In this document: piece by piece, positions 15,945 through 19,384 of the stretch
Layout of the letters: each line of letters begins with the position of its first letter
Position numbering within the stretch: the stretch's first letter is position 1
Assembly (NCBI GenBank): GCA_964452105.1
Contig: CAYVLI010000008.1
Location: 1,726-21,109, forward strand
DNA: 19,384 nt
Direction: 5' to 3'
DNA from: CAYVLI01 sp964452105 [NCBI: uncultured Nitrospinota bacterium]
Lineage (GTDB): Bacteria; JAUXIQ01
Notes under the pieces: generated by a model
What the model was told of the DNA's origin: nothing
What the model saw: only the letters and a program-made list of their open reading frames with translations
Database searches by the model: none
Made by a program: the position numbers and the translations under genes

Positions 15945-16703
15945 GTGATCCGAGGCATTTCGGCCATCACGGCTTTATTGGTTTTGTGTGCACTGCTAAC
16001 TCCTGCGCTGGGGGCGGACGTATATGTCGTAGGGAACGTGGTGAACGTCCGCTCCGGGGGAGGAATGGACTATCCCATTATCTCGCAGGTGCACGCAGGG
16101 CAGCGTTTGGAGCTTTTAGGGCAGGAGGGCAATTGGTCGAACATTAGGCTCCGGGAAGGGACTGAGGGCTGGATTTACAGTCCGCTGCTCTCTGCGACTC
16201 CGCCGAAGTCTGTTTCCGCGCTCGCCGTGAAAGATGCAAAACGCTACATGGAAATGGGGAACCAGTACTTTTACAAGGGTTTGTATGAGGATGCCATCGG
16301 GCAGTACCGAGAGGCTCTAAACTTAGCGCAGAATAACGCCGACGCACATTTCAACATCGCCAACAGCTACCAGCATGAAGGGCTCTCCGAAAAGGCCATA
16401 GAAGAGTATCTCCAGGCGATAGGGATAAAGCCGGAGCATCTGCAGGCCAGGAACAACCTGGCCCTGATATACTTCGAACAGGGGAAATACCGCAAGGCTG
16501 TGGAGGAATGGGAGAAAGCCCTGGGATACGACCCGGATTACATCGAGATAAACTATAACCTCGCCAGCGGTTACGAAAAGTTGGATATGGATAAGGCCGT
16601 GAAGCAGTGGAAGAGATACCTGGAACTGGCCCGAGGCAAAAAGGAAGAGGCGGAATTCGTCTCCAGGGTTGAGAAGCGCCTGGGTAAATTGCGGGAGAAA
16701 TAG
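15945..16703 (+). CDS. Exported SH3b-domain and TPR-repeat protein
   Basis: The 252-residue protein has a signal peptide (about 1-23, ending ALG-AD), a bacterial SH3 domain (about 25-84; VVNVRSGGGMDYPIISQV and EGWIYSPLL) and four TPR-like repeats (about 95-235; for example GNQYFYKGLYEDAIGQYREAL and ALIYFEQGKYRKAVEEWEKAL). SH3b domains commonly bind cell-wall peptides and TPRs bind protein partners, so a periplasmic scaffold is likely. There is no lipobox cysteine at the expected cleavage site. The start is GTG at 15945 with GGAGGT (15935-15940) 4 bases upstream. The stop abuts the next ATG directly (TAG-ATG), so coupling to the kinase gene is likely. Confidence 0.85.
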   Translation: MIRGISAITALLVLCALLTPALGADVYVVGNVVNVRSGGGMDYPIISQVHAGQRLELLGQEGNWSNIRLREGTEGWIYSPLLSATPPKSVSALAVKDAKRYMEMGNQYFYKGLYEDAIGQYREALNLAQNNADAHFNIANSYQHEGLSEKAIEEYLQAIGIKPEHLQARNNLALIYFEQGKYRKAVEEWEKALGYDPDYIEINYNLASGYEKLDMDKAVKQWKRYLELARGKKEEAEFVSRVEKRLGKLREK

Positions 16704-17351
16704 ATGGGGAGGGTTTATGCAATAGGCGTCTCCGGCAGATCTTGCTGCGGTAAGACATTTTTCGCGACCAAAATCTCTGAAGGGTTTTCAACTTCCGAAG
16801 TAATCCTGATCCAGCAGGACAATTATTACCGCGACCTGAGCGATATTCCCCTCGAGGACAGGGGAACGAGGAATTTCGACCGACCGGAAGCTTTTGACCT
16901 TCCTCTTCTCATAAATCATCTCGGAAAGCTCAAAAACGGTCAGATCGTCAAGCAGCCCATATACGATTTCCACGAGCACCTGCGCACCGGTGAGTGTATG
17001 GAGATAAAGCCTGTCAAGGTGCTGCTTGTGGAAGGACTGCTCATCTTCCATCCACCTGAGCTTCGCGAGATGCTGGACTTGAGGATATACCTGGAGGGGG
17101 ACGACACCGAGTGCCTGATAAGGCGCATCCGGCGCGACGTTGCGGAGAGGGGGAGGAGTTACGAATCTGTGTTGGAGCAATATCATAAGACCGTCCATCC
17201 CATGTATCTCAGGTATGTGCTGCCCACGAGGGCGCATGCGCACCTTGTCGTGCCCCCCGGCGGGGTAAACGGGCCGGCGGTGGAAATGGTTCGAAACATG
17301 ATCAGATATATATTGCAGGGTCAGGGAAGCGCCTTGATGGAGGCCGAGTGA
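16704..17351 (+). CDS. Uridine kinase-like P-loop kinase (Udk family)
   Basis: This 215-residue cytoplasmic P-loop kinase resembles uridine/cytidine kinase, which phosphorylates uridine to UMP in pyrimidine salvage. P-loop GRSCCGKT (residues 11-18) follows IGVS. Udk-like substrate motifs are QQDNYYRDLSDIP, RNFDRPEAFD, PIYDFHEHLRT and VLLVEGLLIF; RRIRRDVAERGRS corresponds to the lid. Length fits the family. The two cysteines in the P-loop, where the canonical form has Ser-Gly, are unusual. The substrate may differ from uridine, because the family includes phosphoribulokinase-like relatives. The ATG immediately follows the SH3b-TPR stop, with GGGAGA at about 16692 as ribosome-binding site. Confidence 0.8.
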   Translation: MGRVYAIGVSGRSCCGKTFFATKISEGFSTSEVILIQQDNYYRDLSDIPLEDRGTRNFDRPEAFDLPLLINHLGKLKNGQIVKQPIYDFHEHLRTGECMEIKPVKVLLVEGLLIFHPPELREMLDLRIYLEGDDTECLIRRIRRDVAERGRSYESVLEQYHKTVHPMYLRYVLPTRAHAHLVVPPGGVNGPAVEMVRNMIRYILQGQGSALMEAE

Positions 17352-17355
17352 AGAG

Positions 17356-17538
17356 ATGATTCAGGAGAGGGGCGGGGTCTCTTATTGTTCCCTGTGCGCC
17401 TGGCGAAGGGACTGCAAGATCAAATACCGATTTCAGAACAGCCCTTCGCTCTATTGCAGGGAATATACCAGGGACGTGACCGTCAAGATAAAAGAGATCG
17501 ACGAGAAGACCGATGCAGAAGATGAAAGGAAAGAATAA
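17356..17538 (+). CDS. Small four-cysteine protein of unknown function
   Basis: This 60-residue protein has four cysteines in a C-x2-C-x5-C-x13-C pattern (Cys11, Cys14, Cys20, Cys34), within SYCSLCAWRRDCKIKYRF and YCREYTRDVTV, followed by a highly charged tail. The pattern suggests a zinc or iron-sulfur site; there are no TM segments or signal peptide. It starts 4 bases after the uridine-kinase-like stop, with GGAGG at 17339-17343 about 12 bases upstream, and shares base composition with neighbours. I believe that similar small proteins occur in anaerobic bacteria, but I cannot name the family. That it is a real gene rests on the cysteine pattern and tight spacing. Confidence 0.6.
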   Translation: MIQERGGVSYCSLCAWRRDCKIKYRFQNSPSLYCREYTRDVTVKIKEIDEKTDAEDERKE

Positions 17539-17587
17539 GTTCGCCTGGGCAAAAATCCTAATAGATAGTTTTTGAGGAGGGGTGGCG

Positions 17588-18442
17588 ATGCTGAGCAGGT
17601 TTGACCTTGAAGGGAAGGTGGCCCTTGTCACCGGGGGAGGGCGAGGGCTGGGTAAGGCCATGGCTCTGGCTCTGGTCGATGCTGGTTGCAGCTTGACGGT
17701 GACCGCCCGAACTAAAGAGCAAATAGAACAGACTGCCGAAGAAGTGCGAGAGAGAGGGGGAAGATGCCTGGCTGTTCCGGCCGACATCTCTTCTTTCGAC
17801 CAGGTACGTAACGTGGTCGAAGCCACCGTGAAGGAATATGGCAGGCTTGACATACTTGTTAACAATGCAGGCGGTGTTCACCAAGGCATGTGGAAACCCT
17901 TCTTCGACATCACTCCACAAGACTGGCAGGACGGAATCGCTATTAACCTCAGCGGCTCATTCTACTGCTCCCAGCTTGCCGCGAGACACATGGCGGAAAT
18001 GGGTGGAGGCAAGATAATCAACATTGCTTCTCTTTACGGTCTCAGGGGGTTTGGATCAGCCATAACCTATTGCGCTGCTAAAGGTGGTGTGGTCCAGCTT
18101 ACCAGAGCGTTGGCGCTATATCTGGCCCCATATAATATTCAGGTCAACGCCATAGCTCCAGGCATGTTTCCTACTGTCGAACCGCCCACGGAGCATGAAC
18201 GTATGAGAATGCAAATAACCGCCAAAAGGATACCTCTTCAACGATTGGGCAAGCCATCGGAACTGGGCGGGCTGGCGGTCTTCCTATCCTCAGAAGCATC
18301 TGATTACATCACTGGCGAGGTGATCGTTTGTGATGGGGGCTCTTACTCCGGTGGATATGCCCCCATGGAGAAGGGTTATGCTTCGCGTGATCAGGCAAGA
18401 AGAAAGGTTAATGAGGAGGGTTACCTTAATGATACTGAATGA
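17588..18442 (+). CDS. Short-chain dehydrogenase/reductase (SDR), catalytically complete, with C-terminal tail
   Basis: This classical SDR has 284 residues. The dinucleotide-binding motif is TGGGRGLG (15-22), with NNAG at 92-95 and the catalytic tetrad Asn120, Ser148 (NIAS), Tyr161 and Lys165 (YCAAK) in exact classical spacing. PGMF and DYITGEVIVCDGG mark the FabG-like C-terminal core. After the final DGG at 249-251 there is a charged tail of 33 residues, longer than usual for this subgroup. Residues around TARTKEQ after strand 2 suggest NADP(H) preference, but weakly. ATG 17588 is preferred, with GAGGAGGGG (17574-17582) close upstream; GTG 17582 falls inside that ribosome-binding site. The substrate is unknown; 3-oxoacyl or sugar-acid reduction are typical for such sequences. 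It overlaps the next SDR by 14 bases. Confidence 0.88.
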   Translation: MLSRFDLEGKVALVTGGGRGLGKAMALALVDAGCSLTVTARTKEQIEQTAEEVRERGGRCLAVPADISSFDQVRNVVEATVKEYGRLDILVNNAGGVHQGMWKPFFDITPQDWQDGIAINLSGSFYCSQLAARHMAEMGGGKIINIASLYGLRGFGSAITYCAAKGGVVQLTRALALYLAPYNIQVNAIAPGMFPTVEPPTEHERMRMQITAKRIPLQRLGKPSELGGLAVFLSSEASDYITGEVIVCDGGSYSGGYAPMEKGYASRDQARRKVNEEGYLNDTE

Positions 18443-19190
18443 GTTCAGACTGGACGGGAAGGCGGCAATAGTTACCGGAGCGGGCAGGGGGCTGGGCAGG
18501 AGCATCGCCCTTGCACTGGCTGAGGCTGGTGCGGACGTGGCCTTGGCCTCGAGGACGGAAAGCGAACTCATGAGCACGGCCCGTGAAATTGAGGAACTGG
18601 GTCGCAAATCGCTGGTGATGCCTACTGACGTAACTCAAGCCGAACAGGTGGATAAATTGGTGGAGGAGACAACGGCCACTCTTGGGGGGTTGGATATTCT
18701 GGTTAACAATGCGGGTGTGGGCCTGGAAAAACCGCTCCTTGAAACGGATGAGGGTGAGTGGGACGGGGTAGTTACCACCAATTTGAAGGGGCCTTTCCTA
18801 TGTTGCCGCGCCGCGGGGAAATATTTTATGGGGCAGGGCAGAGGCAAGGTAGTTAACATAGCCGCCGGGCTCGGTGAAAAGGGGTATCCCAATAACAGCG
18901 CTTTGTGCGCCTCCAAGGGGGGACTCATACAATTCACCAGGGCGCTGGCTCAGGAATGGGCGCCCCATAACATACACGTAAACGCTGTTGCTCCCGGCTG
19001 GATGGAACACTCGGGAGCAGCACCGGACGGGGCGCGGATAAGCGAAATATTGCCGAAGTTCATACCTCTCAAGCGGAGGGGCAGAGCTGAGGACATCACC
19101 GGGGCGGTGATATATCTTTCCTCGGAGTCCTCCGATTACATCACCGGAGATATAATTTTAGTGGACGGCGGTATATCGGCTCACGTATGA
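18429..19190 (+). CDS. SDR-family protein lacking the catalytic Ser and Tyr (possible pseudo-enzyme subunit)
   Basis: This 253-residue classical-SDR fold has an intact dinucleotide-binding motif TGAGRGLG (16-23), NNAG (93-96), Asn118 and Lys163. Aligned without gaps to the preceding SDR, the catalytic Ser position is Ala146 (NIAA) and the Tyr position is Leu159 (ALCASK; codon TTG at 18903-18905). A normal Ser-Tyr-Lys reaction is therefore not expected, although the C-terminal core (DYITGDIILVDGG) and the rest of the sequence are well conserved, which argues against a decaying pseudogene. The start is ATG 18429, inside the end of the upstream SDR, with GAGGAGGG (18413-18420) 8 bases before it; the frame is open further upstream, but that extension would read through the neighbour's coding region. 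A heteromer with the upstream SDR is the leading interpretation. Confidence 0.85.
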   Translation: MILNEFRLDGKAAIVTGAGRGLGRSIALALAEAGADVALASRTESELMSTAREIEELGRKSLVMPTDVTQAEQVDKLVEETTATLGGLDILVNNAGVGLEKPLLETDEGEWDGVVTTNLKGPFLCCRAAGKYFMGQGRGKVVNIAAGLGEKGYPNNSALCASKGGLIQFTRALAQEWAPHNIHVNAVAPGWMEHSGAAPDGARISEILPKFIPLKRRGRAEDITGAVIYLSSESSDYITGDIILVDGGISAHV

Positions 19191-19239
19191 GAGCCCTGCA
19201 AACAGATCAAAGATGGGTTGGTCTCCAGGGGAATTGAAG

Positions 19240-19264
19240 AAGTTCGATTGTTCGATTCGAGCTT
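19240..19264 (+). other. Imperfect inverted repeat between the SDR pair and the tRNA
   Basis: AAGTTCGA (19240-19247) pairs with TCGAGCTT (19257-19264) over 8 bp with one G-U, with a 9-base loop that itself contains TTCGAT. It could end SDR transcription, but no T-run follows. The rest of 19191-19296 shows nothing further that I can support. Confidence 0.3.
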
Positions 19265-19296
19265 ATCCTGAATAATGTCCGGGGAGAGGTTTTAGG

Positions 19297-19326
19297 TTGA
19301 CAAAGCGCCTGGCCGGGATTTATCTA
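19297..19326 (+). promoter_or_regulatory. Promoter for the tRNA gene
   Basis: A perfect -35 TTGACA (19297-19302) is followed by a -10-like TATCTA (19321-19326) at 18 bases, or TTATCT at 17. The predicted start falls within a few bases of the mature tRNA 5' end. The -10 is imperfect. Confidence 0.55.
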
Positions 19327-19335
19327 TAGGGGCGT

Positions 19336-19384
19336 GGCGGTGTAGCTCAGTTGGTTAGAGCATGCGGCTCATATCCGCAGGGTC
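19336..19384 (+). tRNA. tRNA-Met(CAT), elongator type, 3' part beyond window
   Basis: The 5' 49 bases of a tRNA are visible: acceptor strand GGCGGTG (19336-19342), T8-A9, a D-arm with GCTC/GAGC around AGTTGGTTA, and an anticodon arm TGCGG-CTCATAT-CCGCA giving anticodon CAT. The variable loop begins at the window end. CAT can be elongator Met, initiator Met or Ile2 (modified by TilS). The GGCGGTG acceptor and the anticodon stem without three consecutive G-C pairs next to the loop argue against the initiator, and the overall wording fits elongator Met. The T-arm and acceptor 3' strand needed for certainty are outside the window. Confidence 0.85.

Noticed and set aside
18330-18428. N-terminal extension of the second SDR by 33 codons
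   Set aside because: The extension is out-of-frame reading of the first SDR; ATG 18429 has an ideal Shine-Dalgarno and gives the usual SDR N-terminus.
18429-19190. Second SDR as a pseudogene
   Set aside because: The frame is uninterrupted, all fold-defining motifs are conserved, and only the Ser and Tyr positions differ, which is not the pattern of random decay.
19336-19384. tRNA as an integration site (att) with an adjacent element
   Set aside because: Only the 5' part is visible, so the 3' end where attachment repeats would lie cannot be inspected.
1-19384. CRISPR arrays, insertion sequences, toxin-antitoxin or defence genes
   Set aside because: I saw no regularly spaced repeats, no transposase, and no recognisable defence or toxin-antitoxin proteins on either strand.

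Overview
This is bacterial chromosome, gene-dense, with every gene on the + strand and moderately GC-rich; AGG (Arg) and ATA (Ile) codons are strikingly common in all genes, so nothing stands out as recently acquired by codon use. The gene set (GlnD, a LapA-like DUF1049 protein, PhoH / membrane HD hydrolase / YbeY, MutS, an exported BFN-PDZ protein) suggests an anaerobic, Gram-negative-type lineage such as Desulfobacterota or a relative. That placement is an inference from gene content, and I cannot name a genus.

Layout. 1-3148: 3' end of a XerD-type tyrosine recombinase, then glnD, the PII uridylyltransferase/uridylyl-removing nitrogen sensor. 3149-7249: a long leader with a candidate promoter, then a tightly packed block of phoH, pgpH (membrane HD phosphodiesterase, c-di-AMP type) and ybeY (rRNA-processing endoribonuclease). 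7250-10997: a hairpin-rich leader, then a HIT-family hydrolase, a small LapA-like membrane protein and mutS. 10998-12208: another structured leader, a secreted bifunctional-nuclease-domain/PDZ protein, and an intrinsic terminator. 12207-15449: a good sigma70-type promoter with a palindrome over the predicted start site, then a SAM methyltransferase, a two-TM protein, a GT4 glycosyltransferase and a second methyltransferase, probably making or modifying a glycan or glycolipid. 15482-17538: a DUF123 (GIY-YIG-like) protein, an exported SH3b-TPR protein, a uridine-kinase-like P-loop enzyme and a 60-residue four-cysteine protein. 17588-19190: two overlapping SDR genes. 19297-19384: a promoter and the 5' part of a tRNA with anticodon CAT (probably elongator tRNA-Met), cut by the window end.

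Most of the window is conserved housekeeping. The most unusual item is the SDR pair. The first protein has the complete Asn/Ser/Tyr/Lys catalytic set. The second keeps the dinucleotide-binding motif, Asn and Lys but has Ala and Leu at the positions of the catalytic Ser and Tyr. Together with the 14-base gene overlap, this suggests a heteromeric dehydrogenase with one catalytic and one non-catalytic subunit. Lesser points of interest are the four-cysteine protein beside a kinase with two cysteines in its P-loop, the export signal on the BFN-PDZ protein, and several structured leaders that I could not match to a known riboswitch.
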